A stretch of DNA of 18,816 nucleotides from Candidatus Pacearchaeota archaeon. Lineage in GTDB: Archaea > Nanobdellota > Nanobdellia > Pacearchaeales > GW2011-AR1. The position numbers and the translations under genes are program-made. The stretch is taken from contig JAGLWP010000008.1 of assembly GCA_023133375.1 (NCBI GenBank), forward strand, positions 1 to 18,816. Reading direction: 5' to 3'. Below, one piece after another: positions 1-7,921 of the stretch. Position 1 is the first letter of the stretch. Each line of letters begins with the position of its first letter. The notes beneath the pieces are model-generated. The model was not told the origin of the DNA and did not search any database. It saw nothing but the letters and a program-made list of their open reading frames with translations.

Positions 1-214
1 AACTGGATTTGGATTACCAATAGCATCATAAACAAAATTTATTTTTCTTTTTTTCTTTCTTTTTTTCTTTCCTACTCGCTCAACACTCGCAAATAATAAC
101 TTTATGACGCCTGTTTTTATAATAACTATAATTAATGAAGAACAAAATGAGTTCCAAATTTCTTTTCCCTTTCCCAATCAATAACCTTAAAAACTAATTC
201 TTCAATCTAATTTT
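1..214. other. Left-edge intergenic region with a pyrimidine tract
   Basis: No complete gene is visible. Bases 38-72 are a T/C tract, which could be a T-rich archaeal terminator for a plus-strand gene lying to the left. Read on the minus strand, the same bases stay open across the window edge and encode a lysine/arginine-rich stretch followed by KINFVYDAIGNPNPV, but no convincing start codon lies upstream in that frame. Bases 185-196 contain a weak TATA-like CCTTAAAAACTA about 25 nt before the aIF2-gamma ATG. Confidence 0.35.
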
Positions 215-1411
215 ATGATTAAAGAAACACAATTACCAGAATTAAATGTAGGAGTTATGGGGCACATTGACCATGGAAAAACAACTCTTTTAAGCCAACT
301 TACTGGAAAGTTTACTGACACTCATTCAGAAGAATTAAAGAGAGGGATTACAATAAAACTTGGATACGCAGACACAACAATCTACAAGGACGGCAAAACT
401 TTCAACAATCAAAGCAAAGGAAAACCCGTAAGGTATATAAGTTTTATCGACGCTCCGGGACATGAAATGCTGATGGCGACAATGCTTTCTGGAGCAGCAA
501 TAATTGACGCTGCTATTTTAGTAATCGCAGCTAATGAAGGAATAAAACCACAAACACGAGAACACTTCATGGCACTTCAAGCAAAAAAAATCAAAAACAT
601 AATCATCATTCAAAATAAAGTAGATTTAGTATCAAAAGACCAAGCACTAAAAAGTTACAAAGAAATAAAAGATTTTATTAAAGGAAGCTTAGCAGAAGAT
701 GCTGTGATTATTCCTATTTCCGCGCAACAAAGGGTTAATATTGAAAAAATATTTGAAGAATTATGCAAATTAGAAATACCAAAAAGAGAAATAAATACAG
801 CTCCAATATTTTTGATAGCAAGAAGCTTTGACATAAATCGACCAGGCGCAATAATTGAAAATTTAAAAGGTGGGGTATTAGGAGGAATATTAAAAAAAGG
901 AAAACTAAAAGTAGGTGATGAAATTGAAATAAAACCTGGCTTAAGTATAAAAAAAGCAAATCAGCAAACCTATGAAACCATAACCACAAAAATTTTGTCA
1001 TTACATAAAGGAAAAAATCAAATTAATGAAATTAATCCCGGCTCAAGCATTTCTATTGAAACTTCATTAGACCCTTTCTTAACAAAAACAGATTCATTAA
1101 CTGGATGCGTGGTTGGTTTAAAAGATACTCTTCCAAATATCACAGATACATTAAAAATACAGACACAGTTATTCAAAGAAGTTTTAGGAATCCTTGGGCA
1201 CAAAGATATTGAACCAATAAAAACAAAAGAAATGCTGATGTTAAATATAAACACAACGATAACTGTTGGAACTGTTGAAAAAATTTCCGACGATAAAATA
1301 GAATTAAATCTGAATATTCCTGTTGTTGCATTAAAAGACGACAACGTGGGGATTGCACGAAACATTGAAGGGCATTGGAGGTTGATTGGATTTGGAAAAA
1401 TTGTTGAGTAA
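215..1411 (+). CDS. eif2g: Translation initiation factor aIF2 subunit gamma
   Basis: This is the GTPase subunit of the aIF2 heterotrimer, which delivers initiator Met-tRNA to the small ribosomal subunit. The G domain is intact: P-loop GHIDHGKTT (16-24), switch 1 RGIT (43-46), DAPGHE (79-84) and NKVD (134-137). Two beta-barrel domains follow, and the length of 398 aa is close to the usual 410 or so. The ATG at 215 puts the P-loop at the normal distance from the N-terminus. The zinc knuckle that archaeal and eukaryal gamma subunits usually carry just before DAPGHE is missing: residues 56-78 contain no cysteine. It appears to be a single-gene unit with a weak TATA-like box about 25 nt upstream. 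The family assignment is secure; any effect of the lost knuckle is inference. Confidence 0.95.
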   Translation: MIKETQLPELNVGVMGHIDHGKTTLLSQLTGKFTDTHSEELKRGITIKLGYADTTIYKDGKTFNNQSKGKPVRYISFIDAPGHEMLMATMLSGAAIIDAAILVIAANEGIKPQTREHFMALQAKKIKNIIIIQNKVDLVSKDQALKSYKEIKDFIKGSLAEDAVIIPISAQQRVNIEKIFEELCKLEIPKREINTAPIFLIARSFDINRPGAIIENLKGGVLGGILKKGKLKVGDEIEIKPGLSIKKANQQTYETITTKILSLHKGKNQINEINPGSSISIETSLDPFLTKTDSLTGCVVGLKDTLPNITDTLKIQTQLFKEVLGILGHKDIEPIKTKEMLMLNINTTITVGTVEKISDDKIELNLNIPVVALKDDNVGIARNIEGHWRLIGFGKIVE

Positions 1412-1416
1412 AAAAC

Positions 1417-1426
1417 TTTATAAATA
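1417..1426 (+). promoter_or_regulatory. TATA box for the 1446 gene
   Basis: TTTATAAATA is centred about 25 nt before the ATG at 1446 and lies directly after the aIF2-gamma stop codon. That spacing puts the transcription start at or beside the ATG, so the mRNA is probably leaderless. Confidence 0.6.
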
Positions 1427-1445
1427 AAAGTTCCCTATTCTTACT

Positions 1446-2264
1446 ATGAAAAAAATAGTAACATTTATTGTATTAGCAATATTTTTAACAAGTTTTATAT
1501 TTGCACATCCTATTACAGGTTATACTACAGAAGATAATGGGGATTCTGAAAATGAAACAGAAGGTGAAAAAGTTTGTTGTAAAATATATGGATTAGGGAC
1601 CAACATGGTAAAAGTTAATATCCGCTATGGATGGATAGAGGAAAGTGAATGTGTGGTGCCTGAAGGACTTCTTGGAGGAGGACGTGAAATAGTAGATGAT
1701 GCTTATTGTAAGGACAATAAAACAATAAAAACTAAAATACTTACTAAAGAACAAATAACGAGAATAATAATCGCAAGAAACAGATTGAGAATTCAGGTTC
1801 AAGAAGGAGAATGCCCTGACGAATGTACTTGTACTGGTTCTGTAACAAAATGCCAATTAGCAAATGGGGGAAGAAACATGACAATAATGGCTGGAAAATC
1901 AGGAAATATAATAGTTCAAGTTAAAGAAATAAACATGTCAACAAATGTTACATTATATAAATCAGAAGAGAAGATATATGGAGTTTTCAAAAATAATGAA
2001 ACAAGAGAAATTAACATTCTACCAGACCACGTTCAAGAAAAAATAAGAGAAAGAATAAAATCAAAATTACAAAACCAAACTATTGAACTAGATGAAGAAG
2101 GGATTTACCGGATTCAAGGTAAGAAAAAAGCAAGATTATTCTTCATATTTCCTGTAAGAGAAAGGGTAAGAATGCAAATTGATTCTGAAACAGGACAAGT
2201 AATTAAGGTAAGAAATCCTTGGTGGGGATTTTTAGCAAAGGACATTGATGAAGAAGAAGAGTAA
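1446..2264 (+). CDS. Secreted cysteine-rich protein of unknown function
   Basis: The protein has 272 aa. Residues 1-20 (MKKIVTF...FIFA) form a Sec signal peptide with no later membrane segment. The first half of the mature chain has eight cysteines, including CC at 44-45 and a CPDECTCTGSVTKC cluster at 123-136, which suggests disulfides outside the cell. Several N-x-S/T sequons are present, consistent with glycosylation. The C-terminus contains IDSETGQVIKV followed by an NPWWGFLA segment and an acidic tail. Similar tails occur in secreted proteins of small archaea, but this is recall rather than a search. No catalytic motif is visible. Its TATA box at 1417-1426 indicates its own leaderless transcript. 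Confidence 0.75.
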   Translation: MKKIVTFIVLAIFLTSFIFAHPITGYTTEDNGDSENETEGEKVCCKIYGLGTNMVKVNIRYGWIEESECVVPEGLLGGGREIVDDAYCKDNKTIKTKILTKEQITRIIIARNRLRIQVQEGECPDECTCTGSVTKCQLANGGRNMTIMAGKSGNIIVQVKEINMSTNVTLYKSEEKIYGVFKNNETREINILPDHVQEKIRERIKSKLQNQTIELDEEGIYRIQGKKKARLFFIFPVRERVRMQIDSETGQVIKVRNPWWGFLAKDIDEEEE

Positions 2265-2288
2265 ATTGCTCCCCGCCCATGCTCGTCA

Positions 2289-2310
2289 TATTAATTAAGT
2301 GTAATTAATA
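2289..2310. repeat. AT-only inverted repeat
   Basis: TATTAATT and AATTAATA form a perfect 8-bp inverted repeat with a 6-nt loop, 24 nt after the secreted-protein stop codon. It could be an mRNA 3' end structure. AT-only hairpins arise easily by chance in this sequence. Confidence 0.3.
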
Positions 2311-2356
2311 AAAATCTCGATTAATAATTTTGCATTAACTATCTATCTCAACAAAC

Positions 2357-2364
2357 TTTATAAT
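2357..2364 (+). promoter_or_regulatory. TATA box for the nuclease gene
   Basis: TTTATAAT is centred about 25 nt upstream of the ATG at 2386, again implying a leaderless message. Confidence 0.55.
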
Positions 2365-2385
2365 CTCTAATTTTTTTCTAATCTT

Positions 2386-3183
2386 ATGAAAATTTATTCT
2401 CATTCAAGATTAGAAACTTTTGAAAAATGCAAATTAAAATTTAAGTTCCAGTATATTGATAAAATAATTCCTGAAATCGGGCAAAGCATTGAAGCTCATC
2501 TTGGAAGCGTTGTTCATTCAACACTTGAATGGCTTTATCATGAAATAAAAAAGAAAGAACCCAAAACAATAGAACAAATCATTTCTTATTATGCAGAAAA
2601 ATGGCAGGAAGAATTCACAGACAACATAGTAATTGTAAAAAAAGAATTCACAGAAAAAGATTATTTCAATAAAGGAGTTGGGTTTCTTGTTAATTATTAT
2701 TCAAAACATTCGCCGTTTGATGAAAAAACAATTGCAATAGAACACAAAATTGAATTAGATTTAACTGAAGAAATAAGGTTAATCGGATTCATTGACCGAT
2801 TAGTTGAAAACATAGAAAACAATGAAATAGAAATTCATGATTACAAAACTGGCAATAGCATGCCAACTGAAAAGCAAATAAAAAACAATAGACAACTCGC
2901 TCTTTATTCTCTTGCAATAAAAGAAACTTTTGGAAAAGATAAAAACATCTGCCTTGTATGGCATTTTCTTGCGCACGACATGAAAATCTGCATACGAAAA
3001 ACAGACGAAGAACTTGAAAACCTAAAACAAGAAATAATAACTTTAATAAAACAAATAGAAGAAACAAAAGATTTCCCGCCAAACAAATCAGTTCTTTGTA
3101 ATTGGTGTCAATACAAAAATATTTGTCCTGAATTTACTAAAAAATCAAATCAGGGACAGGAAAAGTTGGATATCTGGGGTTAA
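2386..3183 (+). CDS. PD-(D/E)XK nuclease, RecB/Cas4-like, with Fe-S cysteines
   Basis: This 265-aa protein matches the RecB/Cas4-type exonuclease fold. In order it shows C15 in FEKC, H44 in GSVVH, D137 in GFID, the catalytic HDYKTG (D152, K154), the QxxxY element (Q170, Y174), and a C-terminal CNWCQYKNIC (C238, C241, C247). C15 plus the three C-terminal cysteines is the pattern that binds a 4Fe-4S cluster in Cas4 and AddB. It is probably a DNA repair or end-processing nuclease. No cas genes or repeats are nearby, so a CRISPR role is not supported. It ends in LDIWG, and its stop region overlaps the convergent DUF2283 gene by 4 nt. A degraded copy of this tail lies at 3911-3979. Confidence 0.85.
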   Translation: MKIYSHSRLETFEKCKLKFKFQYIDKIIPEIGQSIEAHLGSVVHSTLEWLYHEIKKKEPKTIEQIISYYAEKWQEEFTDNIVIVKKEFTEKDYFNKGVGFLVNYYSKHSPFDEKTIAIEHKIELDLTEEIRLIGFIDRLVENIENNEIEIHDYKTGNSMPTEKQIKNNRQLALYSLAIKETFGKDKNICLVWHFLAHDMKICIRKTDEELENLKQEIITLIKQIEETKDFPPNKSVLCNWCQYKNICPEFTKKSNQGQEKLDIWG

Positions 3184-3551
3184 TTGCAAATCAATTGAGA
3201 ATTGGGCAATCTTTGTTCAATAGGTTGTATTATTATAGGATTTTTTTCTATAATTTTATTTCTTAACTTAATTTGAAACATTAGTCTTACTTCTATTTTA
3301 TTATTCTCTATTTTTGCTTCAAATCGCCAATTCGGAATTTCCCTCAGCATAATTTTATCTGTTTTAAGAAATTCAGATGCATCAAAAATTTGTATTCCTG
3401 TTAAAAATTTTTCAGAATCCAAATCAAGAACAAAATTATCCACTTCTATTGACTTCAAATATTTCCTATTTTTTACTTTAAAAAATAATACATCATATTT
3501 AAAATCATAATCCCATTCTCCTTTCCCTTCCAAACATCGTTTTCCTTCCAT
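3180..3551 (-). CDS. DUF2283 family protein
   Basis: The 123-aa protein has the DUF2283 pattern: YDVLFFKV near residue 19, then a strand ending in FVLDLDSE, then GIQIFDASEFL. The function of DUF2283 is not established. It is often encoded beside small proteins of the DUF4258 type in arrangements resembling toxin-antitoxin pairs. The gene starts one base after the stop of the gene at 3553-3882, so the two are co-transcribed and probably translationally coupled. The chain continues about 50 residues past the DUF2283 core with a basic, beta-rich tail I do not recognise. Confidence 0.7.
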   Translation of the reverse strand: MEGKRCLEGKGEWDYDFKYDVLFFKVKNRKYLKSIEVDNFVLDLDSEKFLTGIQIFDASEFLKTDKIMLREIPNWRFEAKIENNKIEVRLMFQIKLRNKIIEKNPIIIQPIEQRLPNSQLICN

Positions 3552-3552
3552 T

Positions 3553-3882
3553 TTATATTCTAGGTATTTGCGTCTTATCTATTAAATAAAAACTCACTAT
3601 ATAAATTTTATTAAGTTGGATATCAATGATAATTCTGATAAAATCATTTTCATATTTATAAAAAACAGCCCATAAGTTATTATATTGGATTCCAACTAAA
3701 ATTGGTATTTCATTAGTTAAAATTTCCTTTATTTTACCTTCATTAAGTATTTCTCTTTGTTTCTCATTAAGACGAAAAAAAGTATGCTTTGTTGGTTCTA
3801 TATCTTTTTTTTCATATTCTCTAATTCTTTCTAAAAATTCATTAAGCTCTATTTTCGTTTTTATCTTATGACCAGACACCAT
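3553..3882 (-). CDS. Small protein paired with DUF2283, possibly DUF4258-like
   Basis: The 109-aa protein has a charged helical N-terminus (KIELNEFLERIREYEKK). KHTFFRLNEKQREILNEGK follows, resembling the HxxxRLxER-type start of DUF4258 proteins, and then beta strands ending in IYIVSFYLID. DUF4258 proteins are suspected RNases of the RelE-like group, but the match here is weak and no active site can be named. It is the first gene of a two-gene unit with the DUF2283 gene, with one base between them. A TATA-like ATATTAAAAG lies 20-33 nt upstream. A toxin-antitoxin role is inference from the arrangement. Confidence 0.5.
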   Translation of the reverse strand: MVSGHKIKTKIELNEFLERIREYEKKDIEPTKHTFFRLNEKQREILNEGKIKEILTNEIPILVGIQYNNLWAVFYKYENDFIRIIIDIQLNKIYIVSFYLIDKTQIPRI

Positions 3883-3910
3883 CCGTTTAACAAGAAAAAG
3901 TAACTTTTAA

Positions 3911-3979
3911 TATTTCCCTATCCTCATTTTTGAACTTAATAATAAATTCAAAGATAAAGAATTAGATATTTGGGGTTAA
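3911..3979 (+). pseudogene. Detached relic of a nuclease C-terminal tail
   Basis: Reading toward the stop at 3977-3979, the plus strand encodes FELNNKFKDKELDIWG. The intact nuclease at 2386-3183 ends EFTKKSNQGQEKLDIWG, and the DNA before both stops is nearly the same (TTAGATATTTGGGGTTAA versus TTGGATATCTGGGGTTAA). No start codon or catalytic region precedes it; an in-frame stop sits at 3908. The DUF2283 cassette lies between the intact gene and this fragment, as if a second copy were lost or the cassette entered by recombination near the gene end. Confidence 0.5.
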
Positions 3980-4030
3980 AGATCTATCTAAAATCATCTG
4001 CCAACCCCAAAGAAAGAGCGCGCGAGTTTT

Positions 4031-4723
4031 CTACGAAAACAATTTCAAAAAATCCTTGATTTTTTCAATTTTTTCTTTATCAAAAACATTCTTTACCAAA
4101 TTCCTAAAAAGAATGGCATTTCTAAAATATTCTTTACCAAAATCAGAATTCATTTCTTTCTCATAACTTTCCAACTCATCTAATTTATTTCTCATAGAAT
4201 AATCTATGTAGGTTACAAGTCCCTCGTTATATTTCCAATTTTTTGTATGAAGATTGTTTTGCTCAAGCAAGATATGAATCCATTCATGACTTAAAATTCC
4301 ATTAAGCAAATTTTCTTTCTCTGTTTCAATATCTGTTTCTGTTAAAACAGCTACTTTTTCCAACTTACCTATTTTTTTATCAATTCTATCGCAAAAATCT
4401 AAAAGTATATTTTTTATCTCTTTGTTTTTAAAATCACTAACAAACTCCCTGTATCCAGCAAATGATTTTTTTGAAATCACTTGCCCTCCACATATTTTTA
4501 TAAGATTTTTGTAATCTTTTGAATTATAAAAATTTTCAAGATTATTCACTCTCTCTGAAATTTCATGTCCGTATTTTTCATAAATTGAGTCACGGCAATC
4601 ACTTAGATAGACAGTTAAAATTTCTTGTTCTTTTGTTACCCACACATATCCAAACCAATCTTTGTTGAAATTTAGGTTTAATTTCTCAGATAAATTTTCT
4701 AAATCCTTTAAAATTTCTAACAT
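4031..4723 (-). CDS. Putative zinc metallopeptidase with HExxH and NEG motif
   Basis: The 230-aa protein has HEWIH at 146-150 and KYNEGLVTY at 164-172. This layout gives two histidine zinc ligands and a third ligand, E167, 17 residues after the second histidine, as in gluzincins with an NEGxA-type element. There is no signal peptide or membrane segment, so it should act in the cytoplasm. The N-terminal 130 residues are charged and helical and match no family I can name. A TATA-like element (GATTATAAG on the minus strand, about 4745-4752) lies 25 nt upstream, suggesting a separate leaderless transcript. Substrate unknown. Its neighbours are accessory genes. Confidence 0.65.
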   Translation of the reverse strand: MLEILKDLENLSEKLNLNFNKDWFGYVWVTKEQEILTVYLSDCRDSIYEKYGHEISERVNNLENFYNSKDYKNLIKICGGQVISKKSFAGYREFVSDFKNKEIKNILLDFCDRIDKKIGKLEKVAVLTETDIETEKENLLNGILSHEWIHILLEQNNLHTKNWKYNEGLVTYIDYSMRNKLDELESYEKEMNSDFGKEYFRNAILFRNLVKNVFDKEKIEKIKDFLKLFS

Positions 4724-4806
4724 AAAAGTAATAATTATAATGTTCTTATAATCTTATCGGAACTTCTTTCTTAAAAAAGGAACAAAAAAGCGACGCCTAA
4801 CTCCAC

Positions 4807-5157
4807 TTAAAAGAATTTCAAATACGCCTCAATCTTATCTATTTGTCCATCAATTGTTTTTCCTATTTTTTCAGTAGCAGTTTTAGATATTTTATCTGTT
4901 CCATTTATTGTCCCTATACATTCAGCACCTTCTCTAATCTGTTGTCTTAAATATTCTACTAAAACTGCTTGTGCTTCCTCATAATTTTCATCCCTAATTA
5001 GTTGATGAACATTCATATAATTATTAGAAGTCTTTACCCATTCTTTAACGGGTTCCTCAACTACCTTATCAACTCCTTCTTGTGAGATTATATATCCACA
5101 TCCAGCTAAACTTGCAACTACTCCTCCAACAGCAAGAATTCTTTGATATAATTTCAT
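4807..5157 (-). CDS. Small lipoprotein-like or membrane-anchored protein
   Basis: This 116-aa protein starts MKLYQRILAVGGVVASLAGCG, a positively charged end, hydrophobic core and LAGC lipobox, so C20 could be lipidated after cleavage. Alternatively the segment is a simple membrane anchor. The rest is hydrophilic and helical, with a second cysteine near residue 80 (AECIGTINGTD) and amphipathic helices toward the end. No family is recognised. A minus-strand TATA box lies 25 nt upstream. Confidence 0.55.
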   Translation of the reverse strand: MKLYQRILAVGGVVASLAGCGYIISQEGVDKVVEEPVKEWVKTSNNYMNVHQLIRDENYEEAQAVLVEYLRQQIREGAECIGTINGTDKISKTATEKIGKTIDGQIDKIEAYLKFF

Positions 5158-5177
5158 ACAACCAGTTATTTACATTA

Positions 5178-5187
5178 TCTTATAAAT
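5178..5187 (-). promoter_or_regulatory. TATA box for the lipoprotein-like gene
   Basis: The minus strand reads GATTTATAAG, centred about 25 nt upstream of the ATG at 5157, predicting a leaderless mRNA. Confidence 0.5.
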
Positions 5188-5228
5188 CTTCCGATTAATT
5201 TACCACTTTATAATTAACTTCTAAAAAT

Positions 5229-7667
5229 TCACTCCCCTTCCCCATTATCCACTCTAATCAAATCAGTAACATAATCTCCCTGCTGAAGCTTTACAATTTT
5301 AACTCCCTGAGCAGCTCTGCCCATCACTCTTATATTTTTAAGCGAAGTTCTTATCACCATACCTTTAGCAGTCGTGATTATTATGCTGTCAGTTTTGTCT
5401 ACAGAAATTGTGGTGACAACATCCCCTGTCTTCTGAGTTATCTTTAAATTAATAACTCCTTTTCCCGCCCTTGTAGTTTTTCTGTAATCTTTAACAGCAG
5501 TTCTCTTTCCATATCCATTTCTGGTTATTGTTAAAACAGCCTCTGTATTTAAAATTCCTAAACTAACAACCTCATCTTCTACATTCATTTTTATCCCCCT
5601 AACACCATAACTTGCTCTTCCCATTTCCCTAATACTATCGCTGTTAAATCTAATTGCTTTCCCCTTTCTTGTTGCCAAAGAAACATCTTGCCCCTTCTCA
5701 ACAAGTTCAACTCCAATCAACACATCAGAATTATCAGCAGGCAAATTAATTGCCTTAATCCCAGAAGCCCGAGGTTTTGAAAAATGTTTCAGGGAAATTT
5801 TCTTTACAATTCCTTTTCTTGTCGCCATAAATAAATTATTACCAAAATTTGATACTGAAATAACATTAGTTACTTTTTCGTCTTTCAATCCAAGAAGGTT
5901 TATTATTGCTTTCCCCTTGCTGTATCTTTCAGCTTCAGGAATATCATATGTCTTAAGCCATAAAACTCTTCCTCGTGAAGTAAAGAACATCAAATAATCA
6001 TGGGTGGAACAAGTAATAAGCTGTTTCACAAAATCTCCTGTAGCCAAATTGCTCCCAATAACCCCTCTACCCCCTCGCTTCTGCTCTTTGTATGTTTTAA
6101 TATCCATTCTTTTGCAATAACCTTTGTCTGTAATTGTCACAACAACTTCTTTTTGCTGCACCAAGTCTTTCTCAGAAATCTCAGAAATCCTCTTCAAAAC
6201 ATTAGTCCTTCGATTATCTCCATACTTATTCTTTAATTCATTAACTTCTTTCACAATTATCTTCAAAATCTCTTTCATATCTCCTAAAATCTTTTCAAGT
6301 TCTGCAATCCTTTCTTTGAGTTGTTTGTATTCTTTCTTCAACTTTTCTTGTTCAAGTGAAGTTAATTGATGCAGCTTTGTATCTAAAACAGCCTGAGCTT
6401 GTTTCTTGCTCAATTTAAATTTCTTCATTAATCCTTCAAGAGCTTCAACAGCTCCTCTTGATTTTTTAATTAAAGAAATAATTCCATCAATATTTTTCAA
6501 AGCAATCAAAAGTCCTTCAACAATTTCAAGTCTGTCTTTAGCTTTCTTCAATTCAAATTTTGTCTTATTTGTAATAATTATCTTCCTGTATTTAACATAT
6601 TCCTCAACAACTTGCCTAATATTCAAAACCCGAGGTTGCCCGCCAACCAAAGCAAGAAAATTCATGTTAAATGTGTCCTGCAACCTTGTGTATTTATACA
6701 AAGCATTAATAACAAAATTCGGACTCGCGCCTTTTCTCAACTCAAGCACAATTCTTATTTTTCCTTTTGAACTCTCATCACGCAAATCAGAAATATCTTT
6801 CAATTTTTTGCTCTGAACAAGATTAGCAATCTGAGTTATAAGTGATGACTTATTCAACAGGTAAGGTATTTCTGTAATCACAACTGCATCCTTATTCTTT
6901 ATTTTCTCAATTCCAACTTTCCCTCTCATAATTAATCTTCCTTTTCCTGTTTTATAAATCTCAACCATGTCTCCTGAAACCGCCCCTCCAGTAGGAAAAT
7001 CCGGCCCTGTCACAATTTCACAAAGTTTCTCAATAGTAATATTAGGATTTTTAATATAAGCAACAATAGCGTTACAAACTTCTGTTAAATTATGCGGGGG
7101 GATATTCGTAGCCATACCAACAGCAATACCAGTAGCCCCATTCAACATTAAAGCAGGAAGTTTCCCAGGAAGTAATTCCGGCTCTTTAATTGAATTATCA
7201 AAATTAGGAACAAACTTCACAGTCTCTTTATCAATGTCTTGTAATAATTCTGTTGAAATTTGCATTAATCTCGCTTCAGTGTACCTATAAGCTGCTGGAG
7301 GGTCGCCGTCAATACTCCCAAAATTACCTTGCCCAAAAACAAGAGGATAACGCAGAGAAAAATTCTGAGCCATTCTCACTAAAGAATCATATATTGAAAT
7401 GTCTCCATGAGGATGAAATTTACCAATAACATCTCCAACCACCCTCGCACATTTCTTTGTCTGAGTTCCTGGCTTCAAACCCATCTGGTTCATTGCATAA
7501 AGAATTCTCCTCTGAACAGGCTTCAAACCATCTTCAATTGAAGGAAGCGCACGCGAAACTATAACAGACATAGCATAATCTATATAAGCTTTTTTCATTT
7601 CTTCTGAAACTTCAGCATTCACTACTCCTTTTGCTATTTCATTTAAGTTTTCTTTATCTTCCATCAT
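5229..7667 (-). CDS. gyrA: DNA gyrase subunit A
   Basis: This is the DNA-cleaving and DNA-wrapping subunit of gyrase, which with GyrB introduces negative supercoils using ATP. The 812 residues cover the winged-helix/tower domain with catalytic Y129 in AAYRYTE. The C-terminal domain carries a GyrA box, QKRGGRG, at 529-535, followed by recognisable pinwheel blades, six in total. The box identifies a gyrase rather than topoisomerase IV. In the quinolone region, HPHGDISIYD, the position of E. coli Ser83 is Ile90, while the Asp87 equivalent (D94) is kept. The C-terminal acidic tail is short. Two start ATGs are adjacent (7667 and 7664); the Shine-Dalgarno at 7672-7677 fits the second slightly better. 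It is the last gene of the gyrB - cupin - zinc ribbon - gyrA operon. Archaeal gyrases are known to be bacterial in origin. Confidence 0.97.
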   Translation of the reverse strand: MMEDKENLNEIAKGVVNAEVSEEMKKAYIDYAMSVIVSRALPSIEDGLKPVQRRILYAMNQMGLKPGTQTKKCARVVGDVIGKFHPHGDISIYDSLVRMAQNFSLRYPLVFGQGNFGSIDGDPPAAYRYTEARLMQISTELLQDIDKETVKFVPNFDNSIKEPELLPGKLPALMLNGATGIAVGMATNIPPHNLTEVCNAIVAYIKNPNITIEKLCEIVTGPDFPTGGAVSGDMVEIYKTGKGRLIMRGKVGIEKIKNKDAVVITEIPYLLNKSSLITQIANLVQSKKLKDISDLRDESSKGKIRIVLELRKGASPNFVINALYKYTRLQDTFNMNFLALVGGQPRVLNIRQVVEEYVKYRKIIITNKTKFELKKAKDRLEIVEGLLIALKNIDGIISLIKKSRGAVEALEGLMKKFKLSKKQAQAVLDTKLHQLTSLEQEKLKKEYKQLKERIAELEKILGDMKEILKIIVKEVNELKNKYGDNRRTNVLKRISEISEKDLVQQKEVVVTITDKGYCKRMDIKTYKEQKRGGRGVIGSNLATGDFVKQLITCSTHDYLMFFTSRGRVLWLKTYDIPEAERYSKGKAIINLLGLKDEKVTNVISVSNFGNNLFMATRKGIVKKISLKHFSKPRASGIKAINLPADNSDVLIGVELVEKGQDVSLATRKGKAIRFNSDSIREMGRASYGVRGIKMNVEDEVVSLGILNTEAVLTITRNGYGKRTAVKDYRKTTRAGKGVINLKITQKTGDVVTTISVDKTDSIIITTAKGMVIRTSLKNIRVMGRAAQGVKIVKLQQGDYVTDLIRVDNGEGE

Positions 7668-7921
7668 GCAACCTCCTCTCCCTTTTCATCTAAGTATTTC
7701 ATAAATTCATCTTCTGTCAATTCCTTTTCAACAACATCAACACCTTTCCATCCACATTTTTTGCATTCCCACATTCCGATTTGTCCAATAACAACTGTAA
7801 CATCATCACTCCGACATTTAGGACACTCCCGAATTTTGAATGTTTTACCATTTTTCTTAGATTTTGGTTTTTCTTTACCTTCTAAAATCCATGCGGGCGT
7901 TGATAATTTTTCTTTAGGCAT
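7664..7921 (-). CDS. Small zinc-ribbon protein in the gyrase operon
   Basis: The start was set at the ATG at 7921, giving MPKEKLSTPAWILEG and 85 aa. A GGAG lies about 10 nt upstream, and the gene then overlaps the cupin stop by 8 nt; the longer upstream start would run deep into the cupin gene. CPKC (33-36) and CKKC (53-56) make a four-cysteine zinc ribbon, CPKCRSDDVTVVIG then MWECKKCGWKG. This resembles ribbons in archaeal transcription factors such as TFS, but it lacks the acidic DE catalytic hairpin of TFS, so a TFS role is unlikely. The C-terminus is acidic. Its stop overlaps the gyrA start. It could bind nucleic acid or a protein partner; its function is unknown. Confidence 0.75.
   Translation of the reverse strand: MPKEKLSTPAWILEGKEKPKSKKNGKTFKIRECPKCRSDDVTVVIGQIGMWECKKCGWKGVDVVEKELTEDEFMKYLDEKGEEVA
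7672..7677 (-). promoter_or_regulatory. Shine-Dalgarno site for gyrA
   Basis: The minus strand reads AGGAGGT 4 nt before the ATG at 7667 and 7 nt before the ATG at 7664. The spacing slightly favours the second ATG as the real start. It lies inside the end of the zinc-ribbon gene. Confidence 0.7.

Noticed and set aside
1..110. Minus-strand frame at the left edge encoding a lysine-rich run then KINFVYDAIGNPNPV, possibly the start of a gene such as Gar1.
   Set aside because: No acceptable start codon in the frame, the lysine run is just the complement of a pyrimidine tract, and the visible part is too short to name.
2386..3183. Cas4 and a CRISPR-associated role for the nuclease.
   Set aside because: Motifs fit the broader RecB/Cas4 fold, but no cas1, cas2 or repeat array is in the window.
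6000..6816. Several open frames on the plus strand opposite gyrA.
   Set aside because: They are antisense shadows of a well-conserved gene, with no start context or family features.
7664..7921. Zinc ribbon as transcription factor TFS.
   Set aside because: Only one ribbon, and the acidic DE pair in the hairpin needed for RNA cleavage stimulation is missing.
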